In this document: piece after piece, positions 12,306 through 22,010 of the stretch
How positions within the stretch are numbered: the first letter of the stretch is position 1
How the letters are laid out: each line of letters opens with the position of its first letter
NCBI GenBank assembly: GCA_025360605.1
Contig: JANYBV010000035.1
Span: 1 to 57,066 of the forward strand
From: Alphaproteobacteria bacterium
GTDB lineage: Bacteria > Pseudomonadota > Alphaproteobacteria > Rickettsiales > SXRF01
DNA length: 57,066 bases
Direction: 5' to 3'
The notes under the pieces: generated by a model
Database searches by the model: none
What the model saw: the letters and a program-made list of their open reading frames with translations, nothing else
Told to the model about the DNA's origin: nothing
Program-made: the position numbers and the translations under genes

Positions 12306-13571
12306 CTATACCTTTATAGTCAGCAGGTGTTCCTGCAATTGCGCATATTCCACTTCGTGCTGGGAACCGTCACTCATGTGCTTGACCATCACTTTGCCCT
12401 GAGCCACTTCATTTTCACCCAGCATCAACACCGCCACCGCACCAAGCTTATCCGCGCGTTTCATTTTTTTACCCATATTGCCGTGCGTCAGCAACTCGAT
12501 GACAAAACCCGCCACGCGTAATTCCTGCGCCATGCGCAGCGCGGCCATTTCCTGCGCCTCGTCAATCGGCATCACCGCCAGCGGCTTCACGTCACGGTTG
12601 AGTCCTTCCACCTGTACGGCTTCCATCAACGCCAGCAAACGCTCGATGCCCGCAGCAAAACCAACCCCTGCAATATCATGCCCGCCCATCATTTTCACCA
12701 GCCCGTCATAACGCCCACCCGCCAGTACCGTGCCTTGCGCACCCAGCTTGTCGGTGGTGAATTCAAACACTGTATGCGAATAATAATCAAGCCCGCGGAC
12801 GATGCGTGGATTGATCTCGTACTGGATATCGATCGCATCCAGACCCGCCATTACTTTTTTGAAATAGGCTTTCGCGTTTTCCGTGAAATGGTCGTGCATC
12901 AGCGGCGCACCGGCGAGTAATGCACGGTCACCTTCATCTTTGGAATCAAGGATACGCAGCGGATTACGCTCCAGCCTTGCACGGCTTTCTTCCGACAGGC
13001 TGGCCTGATGTTGCGTAAAATACGCCACCAGCGCATCACGGTACGCTTTGCGGCTTTCTGAATCTCCCAGCGAATTCAGCTCCAGCTTTACATGCTCGGC
13101 CAACCCCAGCACTACCAGCCCATGCACCGCCATGCCGATTAGCTCGATATCGCCGATAGGGTCAGGCTCGCCCAGAAGCTCCGCACCAAACTGATGGAAC
13201 TGGCGTAGACGGCCTTTTTGCGGGCGTTCATAGCGAAACGCTGGGCCATTATAATAGACCTTGAACGGCAGTTTTTCCTGCAAACCGTTACTGATAAAGG
13301 CACGTACCACCGCAGCGGTAAACTCCGGACGCAGGGTGATAGATTCCCCTCCGCGATCCTCAAATGTATAGGTTTCTTTCGTTACCACGTCGGATGTATC
13401 ACCCAGCGTACGCAGGAATACTTCGCTGAATTCAAATACCGGTGTTGAAATCTCGCCGTACCCATAGGTCGTGCAGACCATGGCCAGCATATTTTCAATC
13501 AGCCGGCGCTTACGGCTTTCTTCCGGCAGGATATCATGCGTGCCACGCACAGGTTGTAATTTAACTGACAT
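12306..13571 (-). CDS. hisS: Histidyl-tRNA synthetase
   Basis: The 421-residue class II synthetase starts with [12 protein letters not shown] (motif 1 region). It has motif 2 [20 protein letters not shown] near residue 111, the histidine-binding [13 protein letters not shown] near 258, and motif 3 [14 protein letters not shown] near 308. The C-terminal anticodon-binding domain ends at 421. It charges tRNA-His. The length is that of the bacterial enzyme and distinguishes it from HisZ (shorter, lacking GLDYY). It is 30 bases after ispG and 4 bases before prfA. Confidence 0.97.
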   Translation of the reverse strand: MSVKLQPVRGTHDILPEESRKRRLIENMLAMVCTTYGYGEISTPVFEFSEVFLRTLGDTSDVVTKETYTFEDRGGESITLRPEFTAAVVRAFISNGLQEKLPFKVYYNGPAFRYERPQKGRLRQFHQFGAELLGEPDPIGDIELIGMAVHGLVVLGLAEHVKLELNSLGDSESRKAYRDALVAYFTQHQASLSEESRARLERNPLRILDSKDEGDRALLAGAPLMHDHFTENAKAYFKKVMAGLDAIDIQYEINPRIVRGLDYYSHTVFEFTTDKLGAQGTVLAGGRYDGLVKMMGGHDIAGVGFAAGIERLLALMEAVQVEGLNRDVKPLAVMPIDEAQEMAALRMAQELRVAGFVIELLTHGNMGKKMKRADKLGAVAVLMLGENEVAQGKVMVKHMSDGSQHEVEYAQLQEHLLTIKV

Positions 13572-13601
13572 TGTTACCTTCCTGTTATTTTTTTAGCCAT
13601 A

Positions 13602-14840
13602 CTACGCTACGTTTTGCTGAGGGCTGTAGGTTTTTTGCACATAGTCTTCGACAATCGCCTGAAATTCTTCCGCGATGCGTTCGCCGCGCAGCGTGACGGT
13701 TTTTTTACCGTCAACAAACACAGGCGCCGACGGGGTTTCACCCGTACCAGGTAGGCTGATGCCGATATTGGCATGCTTGCTTTCACCAGGGCCATTGACG
13801 ATGCAGCCCATGACCGCCACGTTCATTTCCTCAACACCCTGATACTGCTGCTTCCACTGCGGCATGCGGTTGCGCAGATACGTCTGGATGGTATCAGCGA
13901 GTTCCTGAAACACGGTGCTTGTGGTGCGCCCACAGCCCGGACATGCCGTCACCTGCGGCACAAAAGCGCGCAAACCGAGGCTTTGTAAAATTTCCTGCGC
14001 CACGCGCACTTCCTGCGTGCGGTCACCGTTGGGTTCGGGAGTCAGAGAAATACGGATAGTATCGCCAATACCTTCCTGCAACAACACCGACAATGCTGCC
14101 GTCGAGGCCACGATACCCTTGCTGCCCATGCCTGCTTCGGTCAGCCCCAGATGCAGCGGATACTGGCAACGCGCCGCAAGATCGCGATACACCGCAATCA
14201 AATCCTGCACGCGGCTCACCTTGCACGACAATAGTATCTGGTCGGAGGCCATACCGATGGCTTCGGCCTGTTTTGCACTTTCCAGTGCCGAACGCACCAG
14301 CGCTTCACGCGCTACACCGGAGGCATCCTCAGGCCGTGCGAGTTTTGCATTTTCATCCATCACCTTCGCCAGCATCTGCTGGTCAAGGCTGCCCCAGTTC
14401 ACACCGATACGCACGGGCTTTTGGTATTTCAATGCGGTTTCAATCATCATGGCAAACTGCGCATCATGTTTGTCGGCAAATCCGACATTGCCCGGATTGA
14501 TACGGTATTTGGCAAGCGCCTGCGCTGCCTCGGGATAATCATGCAATAGCGTGTGCCCATTATAATGGAAATCCCCCACCAGCGGCACATGGCACCCAGC
14601 GGCTTCCAGTTTTTCATAAATGGCGGGGACAGCTTTGGCGGCAGCATCATTATTGACCGTCAGGCGCACTACTTCTGATCCGGCTTCGGAAAGTGCGCGT
14701 ACCTGCGCAACCGTCGATGCCACATCCGCCGTATCGGTGTTGGTCATGGATTGCACCATCACCGGCGATTGCGAGCCAACCGGCACGTTGCCGATACGGG
14801 ATTGATACGTTACCCTGCGTTGCAAAAAATGAGCGCTCAT
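13602..14840 (-). CDS. ispG: (E)-4-hydroxy-3-methylbut-2-enyl-diphosphate synthase IspG (GcpE)
   Basis: The 412-residue protein has the TIM-barrel part with VGDFHYNGH near residue 90 and [12 protein letters not shown], and the C-terminal iron-sulfur part with [15 protein letters not shown] near 300 and [16 protein letters not shown] near 345. These hold the three cysteines of the [4Fe-4S] cluster. It converts MEcPP to HMBPP in the non-mevalonate isoprenoid pathway, so the organism makes isoprenoids by that route. It follows the HTH membrane protein and precedes hisS, an order common in Proteobacteria. Confidence 0.97.
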   Translation of the reverse strand: MSAHFLQRRVTYQSRIGNVPVGSQSPVMVQSMTNTDTADVASTVAQVRALSEAGSEVVRLTVNNDAAAKAVPAIYEKLEAAGCHVPLVGDFHYNGHTLLHDYPEAAQALAKYRINPGNVGFADKHDAQFAMMIETALKYQKPVRIGVNWGSLDQQMLAKVMDENAKLARPEDASGVAREALVRSALESAKQAEAIGMASDQILLSCKVSRVQDLIAVYRDLAARCQYPLHLGLTEAGMGSKGIVASTAALSVLLQEGIGDTIRISLTPEPNGDRTQEVRVAQEILQSLGLRAFVPQVTACPGCGRTTSTVFQELADTIQTYLRNRMPQWKQQYQGVEEMNVAVMGCIVNGPGESKHANIGISLPGTGETPSAPVFVDGKKTVTLRGERIAEEFQAIVEDYVQKTYSPQQNVA

Positions 14841-14859
14841 ATTTCAAATAATTAGTGGT

Positions 14860-15486
14860 TTAAGGCACTTCCGGTTGCGCCAGTTCCATTACAGAACGAA
14901 TATGGCCATGCCTCGGAATCATACTGAAAAATGGCTCCTTCGCCATCGTGCAAGGCGGATATAATACGTCTTGGCTTTGAAGGCAAGCAACATCATGCAA
15001 GGTGGCGGCAGAAAGAACAACTTCCGGTCTGGGGATAAAAAGCCTTTCCACCTGCGAAATACGCACCGGCGCAGGATGCAGGAAGACCGACCACAGCGCA
15101 TACACCACAAAAGCCATGGCCAGACTGCCCCAGATCATCCAACGGCTAGGGGATTTATCCTTGCTAAATACCTGTGGGAAATAGAAACTTTTACGTCCAA
15201 GCAGGGATTCCATATCTTCAAAACGGCGCAAAATTTCGTCTTTATCAAGACCTAAGAACATGGCATAGGATTGGAGATAGCCGCGCGTATAGGTCAGGCC
15301 AGGCAATTCGGCTAAACGCCCCTCTTCAAGCGCCTCCAAATACCGTACGCGGATATGTAGCAAATGCGAGGCCTGATCGAGCGATATACGCGATTGCATG
15401 CGGGAAGAACGCAGTAATTTGCCGATTTCTCCATAACTATCCACTTGGGCAAGCGCGTCGGCGGTATGAGGTGCGGTTATATTCAT
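14860..15486 (-). CDS. RodZ-like helix-turn-helix membrane protein
   Basis: The 208-residue product has an N-terminal XRE-type HTH (GEIGKLLRSSRMQSRISLDQ, then HLLHIRVRYLEALEEGRLAE, LPGLTYTRGYLQSYAMFLG) of the kind found in RodZ. One membrane span follows (MIWGSLAMAFVVYALWSVFL, near residue 120-140) and then a short periplasmic tail with two cysteines. RodZ links MreB to the wall-elongation machinery. The periplasmic part is much shorter than in E. coli RodZ, and the position before ispG matches. The frame opens at 15531, but the ATG at 15486, two bases after the ptsP stop, is the better start. Confidence 0.82.
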   Translation of the reverse strand: MNITAPHTADALAQVDSYGEIGKLLRSSRMQSRISLDQASHLLHIRVRYLEALEEGRLAELPGLTYTRGYLQSYAMFLGLDKDEILRRFEDMESLLGRKSFYFPQVFSKDKSPSRWMIWGSLAMAFVVYALWSVFLHPAPVRISQVERLFIPRPEVVLSAATLHDVACLQSQDVLYPPCTMAKEPFFSMIPRHGHIRSVMELAQPEVP

Positions 15487-15488
15487 AG

Positions 15489-17756
15489 TCAGACGATAAT
15501 TCCATGATCCCGCGCATACGCCGCCAACCACTGGCGAATGCTGGGCTCTGATAGGGTGGTGAGGTAATCAAGATAGGTACGTAATTCAGAAATCGTAACA
15601 CTCCGGATCATGGCCTTTAATGGCCCGATACTGGATGCCGACACCGACAGGCTCCTGACCCCTACCCCGATCAATGCCAAAGCATCAAGCGGCTTGCGGG
15701 CCATTTCACCACAGAAGCTCACTTCTACCTGATGCGCTTGCGCCTTGTCGACTACTTCATGCACCACCTTGAGCATTACCGGCGAGAGTGTGTCATAACT
15801 GTCAGCCATGTGGACCGCACCACGATCGCAAGCAAATAAAAATTGCATCAGGTCGTTGCTGCCAATAGAGACGAAATCCACCCGTTCCATCATCGGATCC
15901 AGCTGCCAGAGAATGGATGGAATCTCAATCATCATGCCCATATTGACAACGGATGGTTTGTGTTCCGCCAGCGCCATCTCCTGATCGAACAGGCGCTTGG
16001 CCATATCGAATTCCGATACCTGCGCGATAAACGGCAGCATGATATGTAGCGGCCTTCCCGCCGCCGCCTCAATTAATGCACGAAACTGTTTGCGCAAAAT
16101 TCCCGGACGGTCAAGGCCGATGCGCGTTGCACGCCAGCCCATGGCCGGATTTTCTTCTTCACCCGCCTGCAGATAAGGAACTTTTTTATCACCGCCAATA
16201 TCAAAACTGCGGAAGATAATGCGCTTACCGGGAAGCTGCTCATACATGCCAGCGTAAAGTGCGCGCTGCATTTCCACATCGGGAAAATAATCGGATGTCA
16301 TGTAGGGAAGCTCGGTACGATACAATCCAATGCCGTCAATGCCTTCTTGCAACACGCTTTGCGTATCGACAAACAAACCTGCATTGATATTCAGCGAAAT
16401 CCGCACACCGTCTTTAGTGACCGCAGGAAGGCTGCGCAGTTTTTCATACTCTGCTTCGCGCTGCGCATGGCTTCGGATTTGCGCATCGAGTGCCTGCTCC
16501 ACCTGATCGCTCGGACGCAAATACACATTGCCGTTTTCGGCATCGAGAATCACCATATCACCCGGCTGGATGAGTGCGGTGGCTTTCTCAACTTTTCCCA
16601 GCGCCGGAATATCCATGGCACGCGCAATCACCGCCGTATGTGCGGTGGTGGAGCCCTCTTCGAGAATAAGGCCTTTAAGGCGCTTATGGTCATAATCCAG
16701 CAGATCGGCAGGGCCGAGCGTGCGTGCCACCAGAATAAATTCCTGTGGCAAATCCTGCGGATTGGCCACCACAGGCTTACCCAACAACACCTGAAGCAAA
16801 TGGTTAGAGAGGTCTTCCAGATCCTGAATGCGCTCCTTAATATAAGGACTCGCCAGCTGGCTCATTTTGGCCTGCAATTCTTCCTGCACTTTTTTAACCG
16901 CCGCTTCAGCGGTGAGGCCCGAGGTGATCGCTTCGTTCATACGCGCAATCCAGCCGCGATCCTGCGTGAACAGCAAATAGGTCTCGATAATCTGGCGCTG
17001 TTCATCGTCGTCCGATAATCCTGCCGACTGGATGTAATGGTCGAACGATTCCTGTAAGGAACGCAATGCCTTCTCGAAATGCTCGCGCTCGTAATTCGGG
17101 TCGCTGGCGACGTAACGGGTGATGACCAGTTGCGGATTGTGCAAGACTGCAACTGCTTTGGCCATGCCTGAGGACAGGCGCATACCCGACAATTGCTGCG
17201 TCATCAGACCGCCTGTCGCCTGCTTTATTTCCTGCAGATCAACCAGCTGGCCGGAAATGGCAAGCTCGGACAGCACCATCGCCACCGTCTGCATCACTTC
17301 CATCTGGTCGGGCGAATATTGCTTGGCTTCTTTACTTTGCACAACGAGAACACCAATGGCCTTGCCGCTTTGCAGCACCGGCACGCCGATAAACGAGCTG
17401 TAAATTTCTTCACCCGTTTCCGGACGGTATTCAAATTTTGGATGGGATTGCGCATCCGCAAGGTTCAGCGCTTCCGCCGTGGCAGCAATTTCACCCACAA
17501 GGCCTTGGCCCACCTGCAGGCGGGTTTTATGTACCGATGAGGCTTTCAAACCTTTACTGGCGAAGAGTTCTAAAATGTCACCGGCGCGCAGCAGATAAAC
17601 CGAACACACGTCCGACGTAAAACCGCTGGCAATCACCTCCACCACCTGATCGAGGCGTGCCTGTGCGCCCATGGCCTGCGCCATGACGTCACGAATCTGC
17701 CGCAGCAACAATAGCGGCGATGACGTATGAACGATAGCCTTGCTTATGCGCTGCAC
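15489..17756 (-). CDS. ptsP: Phosphoenolpyruvate-protein phosphotransferase PtsP (EI-Ntr)
   Basis: The 755-residue protein has an N-terminal GAF domain (about 20-165), as in EI-Ntr. The PEP-utilising N domain follows, then the swivelling phosphohistidine domain with EEGSTTAHTAVIARAMDIPA near 368, and the C-terminal PEP-binding barrel with FRSFDIGGDKKVPYL, SIGSNDLMQFLFACDRG and VSFCGEMARKP. It passes phosphate from PEP to NPr and IIA-Ntr in the regulatory nitrogen PTS. The start codon is GTG, and the first 13 bases overlap the end of the nitronate monooxygenase gene. Confidence 0.96.
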   Translation of the reverse strand: MQRISKAIVHTSSPLLLLRQIRDVMAQAMGAQARLDQVVEVIASGFTSDVCSVYLLRAGDILELFASKGLKASSVHKTRLQVGQGLVGEIAATAEALNLADAQSHPKFEYRPETGEEIYSSFIGVPVLQSGKAIGVLVVQSKEAKQYSPDQMEVMQTVAMVLSELAISGQLVDLQEIKQATGGLMTQQLSGMRLSSGMAKAVAVLHNPQLVITRYVASDPNYEREHFEKALRSLQESFDHYIQSAGLSDDDEQRQIIETYLLFTQDRGWIARMNEAITSGLTAEAAVKKVQEELQAKMSQLASPYIKERIQDLEDLSNHLLQVLLGKPVVANPQDLPQEFILVARTLGPADLLDYDHKRLKGLILEEGSTTAHTAVIARAMDIPALGKVEKATALIQPGDMVILDAENGNVYLRPSDQVEQALDAQIRSHAQREAEYEKLRSLPAVTKDGVRISLNINAGLFVDTQSVLQEGIDGIGLYRTELPYMTSDYFPDVEMQRALYAGMYEQLPGKRIIFRSFDIGGDKKVPYLQAGEEENPAMGWRATRIGLDRPGILRKQFRALIEAAAGRPLHIMLPFIAQVSEFDMAKRLFDQEMALAEHKPSVVNMGMMIEIPSILWQLDPMMERVDFVSIGSNDLMQFLFACDRGAVHMADSYDTLSPVMLKVVHEVVDKAQAHQVEVSFCGEMARKPLDALALIGVGVRSLSVSASSIGPLKAMIRSVTISELRTYLDYLTTLSEPSIRQWLAAYARDHGIIV

Positions 17757-18757
17757 GCAACTCGCCTGTGTTGTTTCAAATAATCTTCTCCCTGTGCAAT
17801 CAGTTCATTGATGATGTCCTGCACCGGTTCAACTTTCGTCACCATGCCGACGCTCTGACCTGCCATGACCGAGCCATGCTCGACATCGCCGTCAATGACC
17901 GCTTTCCTGAGTGCCCCCGCCCAGAAATGCTCAATTTTTAATTGCGCTGCTTTTTTATCCAGCTCGCCTTTATTCACCTGCTCGATTACCTCGCGCTGCA
18001 TGCGCGCAAACGCATCGGTCGCCTTGTTGGCAATGGCGCGCACCGGAATCACCGGAAAATCAGGGTCGATCTGTACAGACGGAATCGCGTCGCGTGCCTG
18101 CGAACGGATAAACGTGTCTTTGAAATTTTTATGGGCAATGGATTCGGTGGCACAGACAAAGCGCGTGCCAAGCTGAACACCCGACGCTCCCATCTCCAGA
18201 TAGGATACCATCGCCTCACCGCGTGCAATGCCACCCGCGATAAACACCGGCACGTCAGTAATCTGCGGCAATACTTCCTGTGCGAGAACAGACGTTGTTA
18301 CCGGACCGATATGCCCGCCCGCTTCCATGCCCTCAATCACCAGCGCGTCCACGCCATTACGCACGAGCTTGCGCCCGATGAGGGCCGATGGGGCAAAACC
18401 CATCACCTTCGCGCCGTAATCTTTGATAGCCTTCACCGTCGATGAGCTTGGGATACCACCTGCCAGCACCACATGCGTCACGTTCTGGCGCTTGCACACT
18501 TCAATCAGCTGCTCAAGCTGCGGGTGCATGATGATGAGGTTGACACCAAACGGTTTGTCGGTGAGTTTTTTGGTTTCGATGATTTCTTTTTCAAGCAACT
18601 CGGGTGGCATCGAGCCGTTGGCAATCACACCAAATGCTCCGGCGTTAGAAAGTGCCGACACAAGGTTGCGTTCCGACACCCACGACATCGCCCCGCCCAT
18701 GATGGCGTAGCGTGTGCCTAAAAAATCCGTGCCGCGCTCCCATAATCTATCTAGCAT
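17744..18757 (-). CDS. Nitronate monooxygenase (2-nitropropane dioxygenase family)
   Basis: The product of about 337 residues starts MLDRLWERGTDFLGTRYAIM and forms an FMN TIM barrel with GGAMSWVSERNLVSALSNAG, EGMEAGGHIG and the flavin-phosphate loop VFIAGGIARGEAM plus GASGVQLGTRFVCATES. Family members oxidise alkyl nitronates, such as toxic propionate-3-nitronate, to the carbonyl compound. The physiological substrate here is unknown. The frame opens at 18787, but the ATG at 18757 has AAAGG about 9 bases upstream and reduces the overlap with the upstream gene to 11 bases. It overlaps the ptsP start by 13 bases. Confidence 0.9.
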   Translation of the reverse strand: MLDRLWERGTDFLGTRYAIMGGAMSWVSERNLVSALSNAGAFGVIANGSMPPELLEKEIIETKKLTDKPFGVNLIIMHPQLEQLIEVCKRQNVTHVVLAGGIPSSSTVKAIKDYGAKVMGFAPSALIGRKLVRNGVDALVIEGMEAGGHIGPVTTSVLAQEVLPQITDVPVFIAGGIARGEAMVSYLEMGASGVQLGTRFVCATESIAHKNFKDTFIRSQARDAIPSVQIDPDFPVIPVRAIANKATDAFARMQREVIEQVNKGELDKKAAQLKIEHFWAGALRKAVIDGDVEHGSVMAGQSVGMVTKVEPVQDIINELIAQGEDYLKQHRRVACSA

Positions 18758-19130
18758 TTGGTCTACCTTTATTGTTGTCATCATCATTACGGTTTTCTTG
18801 TTTCCACAGCTTCATTTCCGCCTGCAGCTCGTTAAAACACGCATCATCTATCATATTAAAACCCTGCAGAAAACTGGAGAGATATTGCGGCGTAATCCCG
18901 CTACTAAGCGTCACTATACTCTCTTTCAGTCCACAGTGCGGGTCAAACTTCCGCATCTCGTCAATATAGTCACGCGCCACTTCCGTGCTTTCAAAATGCG
19001 CCTGAAGTATCGCATGAGGCGGCCTGCCTTTATGCCCCCCTACTTTGGGAAAACCTTTGGAAACATCGTAGGTCACTTTACGAACCGGAAGACCATCAGC
19101 CTCCACTTTCCATGTCCATCGTCTGCCCAT
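18747..19130 (-). CDS. Unknown protein of 127 residues
   Basis: No family was recognised. The product begins MGRRWTWKVEADGLPVRKVT, continues with HKGRPPHAILQAHFESTEVA and ends in a very polar tail (KQENRNDDDNNKGRPNAR). It has two cysteines and no signal peptide or membrane span. It lies 24 bases after lysC and overlaps the start of the nitronate monooxygenase gene, so it is probably cotranscribed with both. A GGGATAA-like site precedes the ATG. I judge it a real small gene because the frame fills the space between two known genes on the same strand. Confidence 0.65.
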   Translation of the reverse strand: MGRRWTWKVEADGLPVRKVTYDVSKGFPKVGGHKGRPPHAILQAHFESTEVARDYIDEMRKFDPHCGLKESIVTLSSGITPQYLSSFLQGFNMIDDACFNELQAEMKLWKQENRNDDDNNKGRPNAR

Positions 19131-19154
19131 AAGGTTATCCCATTTGAATTAGTT

Positions 19155-20381
19155 TCAGGCCTTCTCCAGCTCAAACGCCGCATGCAATGCACGCACTGCC
19201 AGTTCGGTGTATTCCTCTGCAATCAGTACACTGGTTTTAATCTCGGAGGTTGAAATCACGAGTATGTTGATATTTTTATCCGCCAGCGCTTTGAACATGG
19301 TCAAAGCCACGCCAGCGTGGCTGCGCATACCCACCCCCACGATCGATACTTTCGCAACATTGCGATCAGCATGCATAGATTTGAATTTCAAATGCGTCTT
19401 GGCTTTTTCCACCGCCATCAGCGCACGGTCGAGATCGCTCTTGGGTACGGTGAAGGTGATGTCGGTGTTCTTCCCGTCTTCGGTGACGTTCTGGACGATC
19501 ATATCGACGTTGATGTTGGATTCGGCAAGCGGGCCGAACAACGCCGCCGACATGCCCGGCACGTTGGAAATCTGCGTAAGCGTGATGCGCGCTTCGTCGC
19601 GGCTATAGGCAATGCCCGTGATGCGTTTTTGTTCCACAATATTCTCCTCGTTTACTAGTAATGTCCCCGGAATGTCAGCAAAGCTGGTGAGTACCTGCAC
19701 CGTGACCTGATGGTTCATCGCCATTTCCACCGAACGCGTCTGCAATACTTTTGCCCCCAGCGATGCCAGCTCCAGCATTTCTTCGTACGTAATTTTGTCG
19801 AGCTTGCGTGCGCCTTCGACAATACGCGGGTCAGTGGTGTATACACCATCCACGTCCGTGTAGATATCGCAGCGATCCGCTTTGAGCGCGGCGGCAAGTG
19901 CGACGGCGGAGGTGTCCGAACCGCCACGGCCCAGCGTGGTCACGCGCCCGTTATAGGTACCCTGAAAACCGGCAACCACAGCCACCATACCCTGCGACAG
20001 CACCTGCTTCACGTTATCGGGAATGATCTGCGCAATACGCGCCTTGCCGAACGCATCATCGGTTTCGAGCGGAATCTGCCAGCCGGAGAACGACCGCGCC
20101 GGAATGCCCATTTCCTGCAACGCCAGCGCGAGCAGGCCGCTGGTCACCTGTTCGCCGGACGACACCACCTGATCGTATTCCGCCCATGCCACTTGCGTGT
20201 TCAACGGTGAAAGCTCCTGCACGTAGCCCACCAGCTGATTGGTCACACCCGACATCGCCGAAACCACCACTGCCACCAGATTTCCCTGATCGACTTCTTT
20301 TTTCACCTTGGTCGCAACATTGCGTATGCGCTCGATAGTGGCGACCGACGTGCCACCAAATTTCTGTACTATAAGTGCCAT
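19155..20381 (-). CDS. lysC: Aspartate kinase
   Basis: The 408-residue protein has the kinase domain opening VQKFGGTSVATIERI, with TLGRGGSDTSAVALAAAL near residue 150 and DVDGVYTTDPRIV near 177. Two C-terminal ACT domains follow (SNVPGMSAALFGPLAE and VSIVGVGMRSHAGVALTMF), typical of the monofunctional, allosterically inhibited enzyme. It phosphorylates aspartate, the first step to lysine, threonine, methionine and diaminopimelate. There is no homoserine dehydrogenase fusion, and with 45 bases upstream of the start there is no room for a lysine riboswitch. thrB lies separately at 27683. Confidence 0.97.
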   Translation of the reverse strand: MALIVQKFGGTSVATIERIRNVATKVKKEVDQGNLVAVVVSAMSGVTNQLVGYVQELSPLNTQVAWAEYDQVVSSGEQVTSGLLALALQEMGIPARSFSGWQIPLETDDAFGKARIAQIIPDNVKQVLSQGMVAVVAGFQGTYNGRVTTLGRGGSDTSAVALAAALKADRCDIYTDVDGVYTTDPRIVEGARKLDKITYEEMLELASLGAKVLQTRSVEMAMNHQVTVQVLTSFADIPGTLLVNEENIVEQKRITGIAYSRDEARITLTQISNVPGMSAALFGPLAESNINVDMIVQNVTEDGKNTDITFTVPKSDLDRALMAVEKAKTHLKFKSMHADRNVAKVSIVGVGMRSHAGVALTMFKALADKNINILVISTSEIKTSVLIAEEYTELAVRALHAAFELEKA

Positions 20382-20426
20382 GAACGAACTCGTATTTTAA
20401 GCCAAACTATTCAAAAGAGGCGTACT

Positions 20427-20891
20427 TTAAGCAAGTTTGCACTTCATGACAAGTGCATCTGTAAAAGAGCCGTCCTTTTGCCTGTAATAGAGCTTGCGGC
20501 GGCTGATGTGGCGGAAACCAAACCCTTCATACAGTGAAATGGCGGCATTATTTCCATCTTCTACATCTAAAAACATATGCTTACAGCCTTTTTCGGTCGC
20601 ATTCCTGATCGCTTCGGCCAGCAACATGCGCGCAACCCCCTGACGGCGGTGTTCGGGCAGTACGGCAATGGTAATAATATCTGCTTGCTCGTACAGCACG
20701 CGGTACACCACCATCCCCTTCGGGAGGGGCGATTCCGCCACCAGCGCATAGGTGCCAGCGACGGTAAAAAAATCGCTGAAAGCATCCAGATTCCAATAGT
20801 TGGTAAAGCACTGCCGGTGGATACCGGTCAATAATTCGGCTTGATCAGAGGTGACCGGCCGGAGCAAAATGGGCTTATTTTTCGTAGACAC
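20427..20891 (-). CDS. GNAT family N-acetyltransferase (RimI-like)
   Basis: The product of about 154 residues has the GNAT fold, with the acetyl-CoA motif A ITIAVLPEHRRQGVARMLLA, then FLDVEDGNNAAISLYEGFGF and HISRRKLYYRQKDG as in RimI-type N-alpha-acetyltransferases. Its substrate cannot be told. No ATG fits near the start: the frame opens at a TTG (20924), and a GTG at 20891 gives a start just before the conserved ILLRPVTSDQAELL. Either choice overlaps the stop of the upstream TPR-methyltransferase gene (by 17 or 50 bases), pointing to translational coupling. Confidence 0.85.
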   Translation of the reverse strand: MSTKNKPILLRPVTSDQAELLTGIHRQCFTNYWNLDAFSDFFTVAGTYALVAESPLPKGMVVYRVLYEQADIITIAVLPEHRRQGVARMLLAEAIRNATEKGCKHMFLDVEDGNNAAISLYEGFGFRHISRRKLYYRQKDGSFTDALVMKCKLA

Positions 20892-21948
20892 ACACCCACG
20901 CCGGATACTCCGCGTATATAGCAAGATCTTTAAATTTCAGCTCTTTAAACCCATGACGGCTGGCCAGTTCCTGCAGATATGATTTGGAGAATCCGAAGCG
21001 AGCCTCTTTCGACATAAACTGATAGCCCTCGCCTTCAGGCAACACATCCGCCGTAAAGGCAAAATGCCCCTTGTCTTTCAGCACACGTTTAATCTGCTCG
21101 AAAAAAGCTTCCAGATCGCCAATGTAACTAAACATACCCGCCGACATAATAATGTCGTAGCTGTTATCGGAACAGTCTTTCAGGAAATCGAGCGCCTCAC
21201 GCTTAATCAGCGCATCATATACTTTCTTACCGCTGCGATCGAACACATTCATCGCCTCATCCACCATGTTGCCTGAAATGTCCACGCCGGTCAGATGCGC
21301 GGCAACGTCACGGATACCCGAACCGCACAACCCCGTTCCCACGCCAAGCTCCAGCACCAGATGATCCATGCGGCCAGTGACAAGTGTCGGGCGCAGGGCA
21401 TTATCCAACTGAATGTGACCTTCATATTTCAGCACCTGCAGCTGCTGGGTATTATAATCTCTGGCCATCCCGTCAAAATATTCAACCGCCAGTGATATAG
21501 GCATGCTCTTGGGTGTCTGTTCCTTGGTCAGTTTGCGGATACCCACCACGCACAGAAGGTATTTCGCTTCTTCAAAGTTTGGCCGGAGTTTAATGGCTTT
21601 AACAAAACAATCGGCGGCCTGACGTTTTTTTCCCATCGCCATGTAGGTTGCGCCTAAATAGTACATAGCGTCCACATGCGCAGGCTCAATCCATAGCACA
21701 AATTTCAGGCGTAACAGCGCATCTTTCAGGTTTCCCCTGCCAAGATGGTAGCGTCCAAGCTCGTAATTATTTTTGACGATGTCCTTGAACTTTTCCCAGT
21801 TCATGACGAAATCCAGCAAGGATTTCTTGACATCGCCTGCAAATGCTAGGATTTCTTGTTTAGCATTTCCCGCGAGGTCAGCGGGGCTGGCCTTGACATT
21901 TTTGCCTGCGGGGAATGTCTTGGGTGCGCTCTGTTTTGGATCGGGCAT
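20875..21948 (-). CDS. TPR-containing class I methyltransferase
   Basis: The 357-residue protein has TPR-like helices in about residues 65-135 (YELGRYHLGRGNLKDALLRL; HVDAMYYLGATYMAMGKKRQ; AADCFVKAIKLRPNFEEAKY). A SAM-dependent methyltransferase domain follows, with LVLELGVGTGLCGSGIRDVA near 205, GVDISGNMVDEA and a DIIMSAGMFSYIGDL post-motif. The N-terminus is Lys/Pro-rich and probably disordered. Substrate unknown; such TPR-methyltransferase fusions often act on proteins or lipids, which is only inference. It is divergent from ubiG, 62 bases away, and overlaps the GNAT gene downstream. Confidence 0.85.
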   Translation of the reverse strand: MPDPKQSAPKTFPAGKNVKASPADLAGNAKQEILAFAGDVKKSLLDFVMNWEKFKDIVKNNYELGRYHLGRGNLKDALLRLKFVLWIEPAHVDAMYYLGATYMAMGKKRQAADCFVKAIKLRPNFEEAKYLLCVVGIRKLTKEQTPKSMPISLAVEYFDGMARDYNTQQLQVLKYEGHIQLDNALRPTLVTGRMDHLVLELGVGTGLCGSGIRDVAAHLTGVDISGNMVDEAMNVFDRSGKKVYDALIKREALDFLKDCSDNSYDIIMSAGMFSYIGDLEAFFEQIKRVLKDKGHFAFTADVLPEGEGYQFMSKEARFGFSKSYLQELASRHGFKELKFKDLAIYAEYPAWVCVYEK

Positions 21949-22010
21949 AGTCCATAATCCCCTAGGGTGCTTTGTTTCGACTTATCTACTTTAAAATTAA
22001 TGGGATAAAA

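Noticed and set aside
16347-17018. 223-codon open frame antisense to ptsP
   Set aside because: Overlaps the conserved PEP-binding regions of ptsP on the opposite strand; His/Arg-rich shadow.
20382-20426. Possible lysine riboswitch or leader before lysC
   Set aside because: Only 45 bases separate lysC from the upstream gene, too short for a riboswitch.
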